DNA from: Isoetes taiwanensis
Taxonomy: Eukaryota > Streptophyta > Lycopodiopsida > Isoetales > Isoetaceae
DNA length: 64,000 nucleotides
NCBI GenBank assembly: GCA_021234155.1
Contig: JAJEKV010000143.1
Span: forward strand, 634,636-698,635
Direction: 5' to 3'
Position 1 is the first letter of the stretch; every line of letters begins with the position of its first letter. Under the pieces are notes generated by a model. It searched no databases, had not been told where the DNA came from, and saw only the letters and a list, made by a program, of their open reading frames with translations. The translations under genes and the position numbers were made by a program. Below are positions 23,228 to 34,035 of this stretch, piece by piece.

Positions 23228-23237
23228 CTTTTTTTTT
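23228..23237 (-). other. Poly(A) end of a minus-strand retroelement
   Basis: On the minus strand the sequence ends AAAAATCTACCCTTACTTT followed by ten A. This resembles the L1-like 3' end AAATCTTACCCTC-poly(A) at 45.0 kb. It probably marks the 3' end of the LINE whose coding part lies at 25.1-26.6 kb, or of a separate insertion. Confidence 0.5.
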
Positions 23238-23641
23238 AAAGTAAGGGTAGATTTTTCCGTTAATTATAAATAGTTAAGCACAATGGTAGCATGCTTCCTG
23301 AAGCAAGAGGTTAACACCAAGAGAGAAATTCCAATAAGAGTGGACACATAATGTGTTGAGAAGTCTTATCCAGGGTTATAGCATACTATCTCATAACAGA
23401 ACATCAGAAGGGTGGTGATTTTAAAGAGATAACAATAGAACAATCTGAAAAATATTCTTAGGCTTTGCAGCATAGCATCATATCGAAATCGAACCAGCAT
23501 GACCTCGGCAAGAGAAGATTCCCTAAAGCTAAGGAGCCGACTGCCCAAAATTATCGAATTCTTCAAATCTTGTTCACAGAATGGTCTAACACAAAATAAT
23601 GAAACAAGATAAATCATTGAAAATGAGCACATCGAGAAATT

Positions 23642-24411
23642 TCAAGCTATATGGAAACATAGGTCACATGAGGGAAAAATCCAATGAAGATCGAGGGATA
23701 AAGGAGACGCAAAGGGTTCATCAAAAAAGACGGAGTTGAAATATCTATTGAAGGGCTTCGCAGTCCCGAAGATATAAGAATTAGCAGGCCAGTCATTGTT
23801 GTAGAAAAGCTGGAATGTATCCTCATCTCCTAGCAGTATGATTAGAGTGCCATATAAATCTGCAATTTGCTTGTGCTTATAGTACATTGTTCTGTACCTT
23901 GTCAACTGTCTCTTTGTCATAGCAAGACGAGTATGGAACAGAAACCACCACAAGCAATGGACCTGGATAACCTCTCTGCAAAATATAGCGGCCCACAAAT
24001 CTTCATTATCCTTCTCATATGCTAACAGACCCATCCTCATCATATTAGATTGAAGTGGGGAAGTCAAAGAGTTCTTAAAGAATCCATCTCTGCTGTTGAA
24101 GAAGAAAAGCTCATGAAAATCAGAGTGATTATCCAGCTTTCTGTTTCCTTCACCTCGCAAAAAATCAAGATAACCTAGGACATCCGAGTAAAAAATATTA
24201 GAATCCACCACATTGAGATTTCAACAAACAAATCAAAGCATCCCTTGAATTCTAGAATGGGACTCGCATGAAACCAACAAACCGCCCGAATACCAAAGGA
24301 CTTCCTTAACAAACTAGGATCGAGGACGAAGACGGACAGCATGAAAGAAACGCCAAATTGGCCAAACCAGGCAGGAAGAAGCCCCTCCCCTGCCTGGAAA
24401 CAATTCAAAGA
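23642..24411 (-). pseudogene. Unidentified protein-coding relic
   Basis: Two overlapping minus-strand frames look like one protein with a frame change near 24195: 24408-24175 (AWFGQFGVSFMLSVFVLDPSLL..) and 24211-23642 (189 residues, DSNIFYSDVLGYLDFLRGEG..). The first part is hydrophobic. The second has aromatic-rich stretches (HCLWWFLFHTRL) followed by a basic segment. The upstream part begins at TTGTTTCCAG|GCAG, a possible splice acceptor. I recognise no family. It lies between LINE coding sequence and a poly(A) end, so it may be captured cellular sequence or an element 3' region. Confidence 0.35.
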
Positions 24412-24971
24412 GAATAAGGTACTGACTTAGACTTGCTTCTCATTCATCTCAGCAGATTTCCTACAATGGTGGATAGTGGGTAGCCGCACACATGCGAACT
24501 ACCCATAAAAAATAAAGGGAAAATCCAATTATATCATTTGGACCCCAACAAAATACAATGCTAATAGAGATTGGGCTAGTGTACCTGCCGAAAGCTTATC
24601 ACCGGATTAAAAACCCTCACCCTTCGGGTTTCGAGGAAAACCCTAGTGATAAGCCTCTCTAGAAGGGGCTTGGACAAACGTAAGGCATAAAAAATCGCCC
24701 CAAAACCCACGAATGGAAAAGTCGAAACAGATGTCGCTCGCTAACCTGTACCTGCACATCACCAACAAAACAACAAGACAAACCAAACCTCCCAGAGTGG
24801 AGGGGCTGATTACGCCGCCCACGCGATAAAAATACAATAACAAAGAAGGGGAGGGTGGGTTCAAAGAGAATAAGGTATGCTGGCCGAGAGAAGAGGAAGC
24901 GCCGATGAGAAGTCGAAGCAGAAACGCGCCTAAAATAGCGAAGTCCCAACCAGAATGGGCATGCGCCGCCC

Positions 24972-25032
24972 GCATGCATGCAAAACATGCATGCTCGTCC
25001 CATTCTAGAATGGCGATCCGATGTCTCGGATC
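24972..25032. repeat. Cluster of three palindromes
   Basis: GCATGCATG-5 nt-CATGCATGC (24972-24994), CCATTCTAGAATGG (25000-25013) and GATCCGA-4 nt-TCGGATC (25015-25032) lie back to back. They sit at the end of the LINE coding similarity. Confidence 0.85.
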
Positions 25033-25084
25033 GATGGGATTCTCCATAATTGTCCCATTTCCTATTATAATTAGCATCATATCT

Positions 25085-26590
25085 CTTTTTATGAGCACTA
25101 AATCAAATTGAAATTGAAGCTTAATCCAAAATATAGAGAAATTTTTGTTACCATAAAAAACACGATTTCTGGATTTCCAAAAGTTCCAAAGAGCAGTATG
25201 AATGATAGTATTCAGGGATTTATCATTTGATTGAATAAGAGGCAACAAATCCTGATTATGAGAAATATAAAACTTATTGCAAAGCCATGATCAGAAACCA
25301 TTAAGCTTACTGAAGAAGAAAATGTGGATCATAGTTTCATTATCCAAGCATTGAAGAGGGCAATTAGCAGAGATATTAGGATTTCTCATAAATAAGGATT
25401 GAAGATTATTTAGAATGCCATGAGCAATGAGCCATATAAAGTAGCCAATCTTAGAAGGACAATAAGAATTCCAAACATTAAAGGACAAGGTTTTTAAGCT
25501 GTTCAGCATTAATAGACCATTTAGTCATAGCCTTATAGGGGTCTTCCTTATAATTTAAAAATTTATAGACATTCCTCACTCTATATTCATTTTTGTCTCC
25601 AATATACCAATCTCTCTCATTATTGCTTAGATCAAATGAAGGAGAAAGCTTACTTTTAATTTGCTTTAGATGAAATAGGATCTTCTTATTAGAAGAGGTG
25701 TCTTTTATGACAGCTTTTCATCTCGTCCAAGAGATAAGCATGTTATTAGAGCGAAAATCCCTGATACAATTAAAGCCAGCATTACCCCACTTCTTATAAA
25801 TTCTCGGATGCCTTATAGCCAACATAGAGGAGCAATAATCAGACAAACTAGGATTTCAAAAAATAAGCATATCCAAATGAAGCTTATTTGCAGGAGTAAA
25901 GGAATACCTGTTTTGATATATGGAATTCCAGGCTTTTATAAGATTCTCATAAGAGGAGAGATATTATAAACTGGCTTGATTTTCACATGCAGAGTTAGGA
26001 AGCAGATGTTGAATGACCATAAGGATGACTTTCTTTTATCCAATACATAATGATTTTAGATGCAGGAGATTAGTCATCAAACAGAGCCTTCCAAATGAAT
26101 TTCCCTGCTAAAGATTGAGCTTGAAGAAAGATATTTTTACATCCTAAACCTCCAATTGATTTAGATCTGCTAACAGTATCCCAATTGACAAGATGCTTTT
26201 CATTCCACATAAAATATCTTAGAAGTTTCTCAAGATCCATGTAGATCAATTTTGGGGTCCACCAAAGTAGTAGAGAAGTAAACATGGGAGCTTGGAAGAA
26301 TAGAATTAGCTATAATGATTCCACCAGCAAAGGATAGACAAGATCTGTAATTATTCAGCTTCTTCTTAATTCTCGTGAGTATAGGATCCCAAAGACCCCT
26401 AATGCTAAAACTCATTGAAAGAGTAGAATAGAATAGAATAGAATTGAAAGAGAAAACTCAAGTAATTTAACAGCCTGAAAAGGAGAGAGAACCTTAATGC
26501 CAACTATGTTTTGATGAGAAGTCTCTAGTAATCAAGCTCTTATCAATATTAAGTTGATGAGAAGTCTCCGAAGAAGCAAAGATCATTGCC
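25085..26590 (-). mobile_element. L1-like LINE: RT thumb to zinc finger, broken
   Basis: Minus-strand pieces follow L1-type ORF2 order: INIDKSLI (end of RT palm), LSFSIRGLWDPILTRIKKKLNNY..LSFAGGIIIANSILPS, MFTSLLLWW..LEKLLRYFMWNEKHLVNWD, then a zf-RVT region (KIGYFIWLIAHGILNN, NCPLQCLDNETMIHIFF) and LWNFWKSRNRVFYGN. Frames change several times. A (GAATA)n expansion at 26428-26448 interrupts the SFSIRGLW block. YADD and everything N-terminal are missing; the similarity stops near 26590, where the palindrome-bearing segment begins. Confidence 0.8.
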
Positions 26591-26624
26591 AACACATATA
26601 ATGTTGACATATAATGCCAGCAAA

Positions 26625-26646
26625 AAGTGTATTCTGGAATACACTT
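26625..26646. repeat. Palindrome of the TATTCYGGAATA family
   Basis: AAGTGTATTC-TG-GAATACACTT, 10-bp perfect arms. Shorter relatives (TATTCTGGAATA) lie at 27453-27464 and 27545-27556, inside the presumed methyltransferase intron. Confidence 0.9.
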
Positions 26647-26989
26647 CTATTCACAGTGAAGCAAATTATATTCCGAAGTACATTTTAGCTACCCCTATAT
26701 ATGTACCGATTACATTTTTCTGTACACCAAACCGTTTTTGTTTTGTTTTTTTCAGAAAGTTTGTAGTCTTCTCATTGTTGTTGTGGTTATCTTTCAGCCA
26801 AAAGAATGTCATAACATGTCAGACATGTTTGATGGAACAATTAAACGTTAACAGCTGGCACAGATGTAAAGAACTATAGTCGCAATTTCGGGCGAACGGA
26901 TCATCCAATGTGCTCCAAATTTTGAGGGTTGGATACGTCTACTCTTTGTTTTTCTTTCTTAGCTTCTCCGTTTTGGATTGTTGTGGTAA

Positions 26990-28204
26990 CGTTTCTAGTT
27001 ACAGAGCAAAAAGAAGAACAAAGATCTACCAGAAGGCTTCATGCACCTAGTAAGGACAGCCCGGGAGGAGAGAACATTACAGGCGTGTTGTAAATGATGA
27101 GCCCTCCGATTATGAATGATCTTCTATGTTCGATCAAAACAACCTACTTTGTATCATTCACGAGGACTGCACGAAGTTGTCTAGATCAATTAAGCCTCAG
27201 GATTTTACTTTAGTAATAGCTGACCTACCATATGGTTTCAAACTTAAGGACAGCCGCTACGACGACCAACCCTTCGAGAACTCAGAGTTTAATGCGTTCA
27301 TCGACGATGTTAAGTAAATTACAACATCAGAACACTGGCGGCTTGTTGTTTTTCATTTCGAGCATGCAAGCGGGGCTTGTTGAATCTACCTTCAAGAACC
27401 ACTTCGGATCCCCAGTGCAAGCTGGATATGAAAACATGCTCTGGTAAGGTTTTATTCTGGAATACAGATGTTTCTTAATTTTCTTCAAGTTTGTATTCTT
27501 TATGTTAAAATTGCTTACAATTTTACATTCTTGTTTTCAGTTTCTATTCTGGAATACGATAATTTTCATCCTAGTAAACTCGTTCGATCCTTTTTCTGAT
27601 TCTTTAGATATAAAACAAATATCAATTACCATGGTGGAGGACCGAGGCTGCTAAGTAAAGTGAAATATCTCCATGTCACTTACTGGAGTTTCGATGGAAA
27701 ACGAACCACAGAACATTTTAACACAGCAGCTTGCCAAAATTCTCAAACGTGTTAGTTTCCAGCGGCATTGGAGAAGCTGTAGGACCCTAGTGCACACGGT
27801 AGGATGGTAAATCATTATCAGAAGCCACAAAAGCTGATTGGGTGCTTGATGCTTTTTCCGGCTCTGGTACAATGATCGCTTATGCACTTAGGAAGGGCCG
27901 CAACTGTGTAACCATTGACATTGATAAGGAGGCTGTGAACTTCATCAAGATGAGACTGTCTGCTTTACCAACTCTGCTTGATGAAGGGCGCCAGATCCTC
28001 ATCTGATTTTGCCAGCTGATATCTTCAGAGATATAACCTCCATTTACAAGCTCCCTGGACGATGAAGCTACTTTTGCAGAACTGAAAGAAGTAGCTCTAG
28101 CTATTATTTCTAAAGAAACTACAGACATAGAGAAGCTTAAGTCACCAGAAAAAGGTCAAACGACAGAGACTGACAAAGCTGAGACAAGCAAACAAAATGA
28201 CTAA
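26990..28204 (+). pseudogene. Beta-class DNA amino-methyltransferase (N4C/N6A type), decayed
   Basis: Catalytic motif IV appears as VIADLPYG (DLPYG at 27222-27236), followed by FENSEFNAFIDDV, an in-frame stop at 27315, then ITTSEHWRLVVFHFEHAS. A frame change leads to FKNHFGSPVQAGYENMLW. An intron-like gap (GTAAGG at ~27446 to about 27610) precedes YKTNINYHGGGPRLL. The SAM-binding motif I is VLDAFSGSGT (27842-27871), followed by TIDIDKEAVNFIKMRLSALP. An acidic/Lys-rich tail ends at 28204. Motif IV before motif I is the beta-class order of PF01555-type enzymes that methylate the amino group of A or C in DNA. DLPY instead of DPPY or SPPY leaves the base undecided. Stops and frameshifts make it non-functional here. 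Confidence 0.75.
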
Positions 28205-28307
28205 ACTATTGTCGTTATTAATGTAACACAAAAAATTTAAAGAAATAATTATTATTCTTTCTACTATATTTACATGTTTTCGACGTCTTACTTTCTAAGA
28301 TTGCATA

Positions 28308-28310
<3 letters not shown>

Positions 28311-28338
<28 letters not shown>

Positions 28339-29243
28339 GATTGAAGGCCGATGTGTATATTTATGTATAATAAAGTACAAAAGTTTACTTTTTGCAGGGA
28401 AGTATAACCCATTAATAGAGAGTAGTTAGAAAGATAGACAGTAAAATCATGAGATAGGTACTATTTCTGATAGTAGATAAGTTCTGATGTAGGATGCATG
28501 GAATAAGCAGACTAGAAGGGGGATCTGAGGTTGAAATTGGTAATTTTCTGCCCTCTTCCCCTGACCATAATCGTAAGCAACACAGAATGCGCATAGACAG
28601 GATTCGGCTTTGGCCATATTGAATCTCCCTTTGTTGTCTTTGGCCTCGCATAGTAGAGCCCTTCTAACATCCGGGTTTTGGTCGCAACAGCAATTGCATA
28701 AACAGGGTTCTTCATGACCATACAGATTCGGGGGTCCGAATACTTTGAGCCACTCCATGTTGGCATTGGGATCAATCCTCCTCCATTTGATCTTTCGCAC
28801 CAGTACAAAGATGATCCCTGAAATCGAAGAAAAAACCATAAGTATGAGCTAATCCAGTTAATATCATAAGTAATCTGCTTGATGACAGCTTCAGGATGCG
28901 TAATCTCATAATTGAAGATGAAAGTGTTGTGCCCTTTCCAAATTCTCCATAACAGAATATAAATCCTCCAGTCTTTCGGATTGTCAGGCAAAAAGAAGTC
29001 CAGGGAGTTCATAGAGGATAGACTGTAACCAAAAAGGTTGAAAGCTAAATCCAGCACCCATTCTGACCAGATACAAATCCTGAAAAGATGATCTTCATCC
29101 TCTTTTTGCCCCAAACACCTGGGACAGACATCAGAGTCAGTCATTTGCATTCTATACCTCTTATGGTTTGTTGCCAAGGCCTTGTGCCATAATTGCCACA
29201 TGAAGGACTTGATCTTGGGGTAGATTGGGCTGGACCACATGAA
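28311..29243 (-). mobile_element. 5'-truncated L1-like LINE end (zf-RVT) with poly(A)
   Basis: Minus-strand frame 29240-28512 is open for 242 residues. It contains the zf-RVT region (YPKIKSFMWQLWHKALATN, CPRCLGQKEDEDHLFRIC) and the following IYILLWRIWKGHNTFIFN block of L1-type ORF2, then an element-specific tail. It ends in 28 T on the plus strand (28311-28338), the poly(A) tail. It lies directly downstream of the methyltransferase relic. Confidence 0.85.
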
Positions 29244-29249
29244 TTTTAG

Positions 29250-29790
29250 ATTTCACGCGCATCTATCTGCCCCTGTTTGCCATTTGTCATGAATAGACAT
29301 AGTATACCCCCTCATAAGAAATTTATATGCCATTCTGACTGTCAAAACCGTTTTACCATGGTGATTCCAATTACATTCTTCATTGGATACTCATGTCTGG
29401 ATTTTTCCATTTTCAAGTGCTTTTCTTCACAAAAACAAGGTCGCCTCCAAAAAAAGGACCCAAAAAATAGGCAAAAAAAATAAAAAAATTGCACCCTCTG
29501 AAATTCCAAACTTCTCAAAAAAAAGCTCAATTTTTTAAGAGTGGTGTTTTTTTATAAGGAATCATTGAAAAGGAAGTGCTGCAACACTCCCGTTTAATTT
29601 GCAACCTTGTTGAACATGGAATACTCGATATAAATTCAATACTTCTATGATGTCTAATGGTTCTGTTCTCAATTGAGAATCTTCAGTAATGACCTTTATT
29701 GGAATTCTGGCCTGAATAATGACATTATTTCCATGAAGAGATTCTATATGAAAATCAAAAAGATTAAAGACTAGATTAAGAATTGGTCTA
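29250..29790. other. Non-coding stretch
   Basis: No recognisable gene. Homopolymer-rich around 29440-29560. Confidence 0.45.
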
Positions 29791-30545
29791 AAACTAAACA
29801 TGATGAGAGTTGCATGGTCAAGAATTTCTAAAGTATATGAAAGAGATTAGATCTGTGTTGCAAGATGATCACTATAACTCAAATTTACAGTTGGGTCAGG
29901 AGACTTTGATGAGGCATATTAAGAATATTGAAGAGATGGAGGCTAAAAGTATTGCCATGAGATGTAAAATCAAATATATATTAATGAAATGGATTATTGG
30001 AGTTCAAAGTTCTTCAGAGTAGCCAAAAGTAGGCTGCTAAGGAACACTATTTCTGAAATTCAAGATGATTCTGGTACCTCCATTACCAACCAGGCAGATA
30101 TTGCTAATACCTTGCATATGAAATACAAAGATTTGTTTGATTATAAACCTTTCCCTTCTAATGATCTCAGGGATGCCAATGACTTCAAGTCTTTGATAGA
30201 TTCTATTCTTTCTTTTGCTAAAATTATGGACCAAATTATCACCTCTCATCAGAAGATGAAATCTTAAAGGTTCTCAATAGTTTTAGTCATGGAAAATCTC
30301 CTGGGCCAAATCGCTTTCCTATTGAGTTCTATATTCATTTCTAGGGATAATTTTAAGAAAGATATGACATCTCTGGTGCATGGTTTTTGGAGAGTTGAGC
30401 ATTTGCATCCTTCTATTTCTAGTGGATTTATTTCCTTGATTTCCAAAATTGATCATCCCAATACTATTCAAGATTGGAGACCTATCTCCTTAACTAATAC
30501 TACCTATAGGATAAGAGCTTTCTCACAGAGAAACATAAGTCTGAA

Positions 30546-31116
30546 CAGTGTTGTCACGTACTTAGTGTACAGTACTTGTATAGTACGTCTTCCAAGGTAC
30601 TGTACCTTTTATGTACTTTAGAGTTTTTTAGTACGTTATTTACGTTTGCCATGTGTTGTTCTGTTTTATGTATAGTACGTAACGTACGAGAAAAATATAA
30701 AGTTCTTTATGTAAATTTTACAAATTTGCACTTGAGGTTAGATTTTTTTGAGGATTTTCTATAAGATCTGAACTATAAGGAGTTGGTTAAGAGATCTGGC
30801 TGGTCAAATAAGAACCCACAATAAAAAATTCATGTAAATGGATTGAAATTAGTACAAAAATATAAGCACAAAATTTTTACCTGCTCTTTGTCGAACACTA
30901 CAAGAGCTAGAAACATACAATTAGAGTTTTTTAGCCTTGAAATTGACATCAGACATTAGGGAGGCATAAAATTGTCTTGAGGATATAATTTAAGCTCTAA
31001 AAACAAAAAAAAAAAAAAAAAATTGACCCTACACTTTAATGGTACAAGACGTACTGTACACTACCCAAGATACTATAAGTACAAAACCGTAGTGTACGGG
31101 TACTTAAACAACACTG
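30546..31116. mobile_element. hAT-type MITE
   Basis: The ends are CAGTGTTGT and ACAACACTG. The 8-bp target duplication is AGTCTGAA (30538-30545) and AGCCTGAA (31117-31124), one mismatch. Subterminal regions are dense in GTAC-containing repeats in both orientations, as in hAT transposase-binding ends. An internal A-run lies at about 31004-31022. There is no transposase ORF in its 571 bp. It sits inside the LINE RT between two blocks that read on across it. Confidence 0.88.
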
Positions 31117-31174
31117 AGCCTGAATCAATCTACTTTTCTGCCTATGAGATATGTTCTAGATATAATTATGTATT

Positions 31175-31280
31175 GGGGAACGGAGTATGGGACCCCTTTC
31201 CGGTTTGGAAGGGCTCCCCGCATCGGGCGGGGAGGCGGAGGTCCTTTCCAACTCGAAAAGGGGACCATGCTCCGCCCCCC
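31175..31280. repeat. Foldback hairpin, ~50-bp arms
   Basis: GGAACGGAGTATGGGACCCC..TTTGGAAGG..CTCCCCGC folds onto GCGGGGAGGCGGAGGTCC..AAGGGGACCATGCTCC with several mismatches and a tiny loop. It is GC-rich in an AT-rich region and abuts the next element. Confidence 0.82.
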
Positions 31281-32001
31281 ACAACATGGAAGTTGGAGAG
31301 CCATCCCCCTTTTTCGTCGGCATCGGCTATGGCGCTGCAAAAGCTTAAGAAGCTGTCATGTGGTGCTCGTCTCTGGAACTGCAAAAGCTTAAGAAGCTGG
31401 CTTTCGGCTATGGCAATTCTGGATCAGGCTCAGCGTTTTTGTTTTCCATTTCATTGGGCGAGAAGGGAAAAAAGACAGAAGATTTTTTCAAGGATTCTTT
31501 GTAGGCAGAAATGGTGGACGGTGGATTTTGTTGGAGTTTTGCAAAAGATATAACGAGACGGGATTTTTGCACAGATACAATTGCAGGGCATCAACTCTCT
31601 CTCTACTGTCTTCTTCCAGCTTGATTCTTGCAGACCGACACTTGTAGAAGGGTCGATTCTTCATAGCAAAAATAGAAAGTGCAGAAACAGGGGATTTTTG
31701 TTCCCTATTGATGACTGTTTGGCCGATTCTTCCATCGATTCTCTTCTTTTGCATGTAAGAGAGCTTAATGCTGCATCAATTCTTTCATCGATTCTTCTTC
31801 TGTATGCAAGAGGTTTTAATGGGGACGAAGATGGGCAAAAACAGGGAAAAGAAAAGAAAGGGCAAAATGACCTGTAAACGCCTGTAATGTTTCTTGTTGC
31901 CGTAATGATGAAGCCAACTTCCATTCCGGAATGGAGAGGATGCCACATGGCATCAGGAGATTCACCCTCACCAAAAAATGGCGATCCAACTTCCATGTTG
32001 T
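31281..32001. mobile_element. TIR-flanked insertion, 721 bp
   Basis: Perfect 17-bp terminal inverted repeats ACAACATGGAAGTTGGA at 31281-31297 and 31985-32001. Inside is a tandem duplicated phrase GCTGCAAAAGCTTAAGAAGCTG / CTGCAAAAGCTTAAGAAGCTGG. No transposase is recognisable and no target duplication was found, so the class is unknown. A palindrome CCATTCCGGAATGG lies at about 31921-31934. Confidence 0.6.
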
Positions 32002-32369
32002 TACAGGCATGGAAGGTCTTCACTGGAATAAGATCTCCAACCAGAATTGTGTTCATTTAAAGCTGGATTTTAAGTATGCCTTTGATTCTGTTAGGTGGGA
32101 TTTTCTTAAATTTGCTATGTATAAACTTAGCTTCCCTCCAAAGTTAAGAAATCTCATTCATGGGCTAAACTCTCACTCCAACTCGGTTGTTCTTATTAAT
32201 GGTTTCCCTTCTGGCTTCTTTCCTCTTTTGCAAGGAGTGAAACAAGGTTGTCCTCTTCCCTCCTAATCTATTTTTGGTTGCAGGTGAAATACTCACTAAA
32301 GCTATTCTTCATTATCAGAGTATTGGTTTGATTAAAGGTCTTTAGCTCCCTTATTCCAATGACTCTCAT

Positions 32370-32520
32370 GCCAAAGTGTATTCCGGAATACACTTTGGCT
32401 TCGAGTAAAACAAAAAGTGTATTTCGGAATTCACTTTCGGTTTTCTCTGAAGCCAAAGTGTAAAGTGTATTCCGAAATACACTTTGGCTTCGGAGAAAAC
32501 TGAAAGTCTAATCCGAAATA
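32370..32520. repeat. Palindrome cluster at the edge of the DUF7869 segment
   Basis: A perfect 30-bp palindrome (32370-32399) has arms GCCAAAGTGTATTCC. It is followed by an approximately 46-bp inverted repeat whose arms (TATTTCGGA..ACTTTC.GTTTTCTC.GAAGCCAAAGTGTA) flank a centre near 32462-32478. A further TATTCCGGAATA lies at 32771-32782. These share their core with the palindromes at 26625, 27453 and 27545. Confidence 0.92.
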
Positions 32521-32903
32521 GGCGACAGATGCAAAAATGATCATACAATGTACTTTTTGCACTCACTTGTCCATGATTTCTCTATGCACACCAGCACCAG
32601 AATACAATCTCTGTATTTAAAATCAAGGGCGTTGGGCGCTGGCGTCTAGAACTCAGAGACTGGAATACAAAAGTGAGGGCGCCAAAATTTCTTTCTAAAG
32701 GTACTCCTTACGTCCTGCTTTTCTTCTATGTGAAATGGAATACGTTTAGTCTTATTGCCCTACTCTAGTGTATTCCGGAATAGATTTTAGTTTTTCTTTC
32801 GCTTGATTGTTAGTAGGACTTTTACTTGAACAGTATGTGGTCTTCTATTCATGAATAACAAACGTTCTGCAGTCGAGAAAGTTTCTCATGTCTCCAAACT
32901 AAT

Positions 32904-34035
32904 TTGCAGTTGTTGAAGATGATGAATTGCTTCGTGAACAAACTTCCAACACCTTTTTTTGTCTCAAGCTCTTCTAGTTCTGAAGAAATGCTTAGCCAGA
33001 ACACGTTTTCTCTTGATGACCGGGCTTCTGCGACTTCTACCTCGACAAGATCCTTGTTGTTTCTCGAAGACACTCCAAGTCCAGCAAGTACCAAACTGCC
33101 ATCACCTTTCCAACCGTCGCAAAGTCCAGTAGGAAGTACACTTCCCCCTCCTTACACAACATCACCACCTGTTCGTAGCAGGCTTCCACCACCCTTTGTT
33201 CCATCCCCCGAAACTATAGAGGCTCCACCACAACGAGCGATTAAGAACGAGCTAACCCCACCATTTGTAGTTTCTCCTTCTTCGTGCAGAAATACAAGGA
33301 ATGCAAAACGCACAGAAGACTGTAAGATTCTTACAATTTCTCTCACCACAACTTCACTACAAATGAGGACGATTTTGCAGCATGTACTCTTGTTCACACA
33401 ACAGTAGTGACACATGGATTGCAGAATTAAAGTCTGCTGTAAAGGAGATGTTTGCAAGGACTCCTTTTCAAGATGATACAAGAATAGCTGCTGCCACAAC
33501 ATTTTATGGACTATCATCATCTTTTAACATTGTGCCACCGCCTTATCCGGGAACAGCTTCACGTGGTCTGTTTTCCTCTACAAACACACCACTCAGGGTA
33601 GAGAAGGTCACCCCTAGAGTAGAACTCTCAACTGAAGATGATGACACCAACGAGGAGCAACGAGATTACATGTTCTCCAACCAATCTTCGAAGAAATTAA
33701 AGGTGGACTTTAGTTTGAGAGCATGCTCCTCTATAAGAAGAAGAAACCTTATGGACAAATACAAAATGAAAAGACTTCTAAGAACTAAATGCTACTCATT
33801 GGGTTGCATCAATAGATTTAACATGGCTAAATTACAACCAGTTAGAGACAACTACAATTCAATGACATTGGCAAACCAGAATGCCTACTTAGCTTATCAT
33901 ATAAGACCAGACTGCAACACATTCTTGCACTACATTAACCGTGAACAAGTCTGCCAAAAATGCTTTATGGTTGTCCATCATTTAGGGTCAGAATGTTTCG
34001 AATACACAAAATATTGGATAATACCCAGCAATTGA
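32904..34035 (+). pseudogene. DUF7869-family protein, N-terminal half
   Basis: Frames 32904-33407 and 33382-34035 form one protein with a frame change. The change could be an intron (GTAAGA at 33322, TTTTGCAG ending 33380), though phase does not fit perfectly. Residues ~45-140 are Pro-rich with repeated LPPPF..SP units. An acidic stretch (EDDDTNEEQ) and a basic domain follow (KYKMKRLLRTKCYSLGCINRF). Then comes VRDNYNSMTLANQNAYLAYHI...FLHYINREQVCQKCFMVVHHL, which I recognise as the N-terminal module of DUF7869 proteins, with a probable Cys cluster. The protein stops at 34035 because a LINE is inserted right after. The C-terminal half continues at 40.7 kb. Confidence 0.6.

Larger units (their letters stand above)
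29800..32369 (+). mobile_element. L1-like LINE: linker and RT fingers/palm, split by insertions
   Basis: Plus-strand ORF2 pieces: SSKFFRVAKSRLLRNTISEIQDD..SGTSITNQADIANT (29990-30270), VLNSFSHGKSPGPNRFPIEFY, DWRPISLTNTTYRI (to ~30510), then a break by a hAT-type MITE (30546-31116). Right after it comes NQSTFLPMRYVLDIIM (31125-31174), then a second break (31175-32001). RT motif A LKLDFKYAFDSV and motif B GVKQGCPLP follow to 32270, then SIGLIKGL. The similarity stops at 32369, just before YADD, exactly where the perfect palindrome begins. The insertions are cleanly ordered, so the LINE is older than both. Confidence 0.85.

Noticed and set aside
24643-25248. 201-aa minus-strand ORF as one gene
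   Set aside because: Only the first third matches LINE sequence; the rest runs through the palindrome cluster and has no domain-like content.
28311-28338. Run of 28 T as a terminator or regulatory tract
   Set aside because: It is the complement of the poly(A) tail of a minus-strand LINE whose zinc-finger region lies directly next to it.
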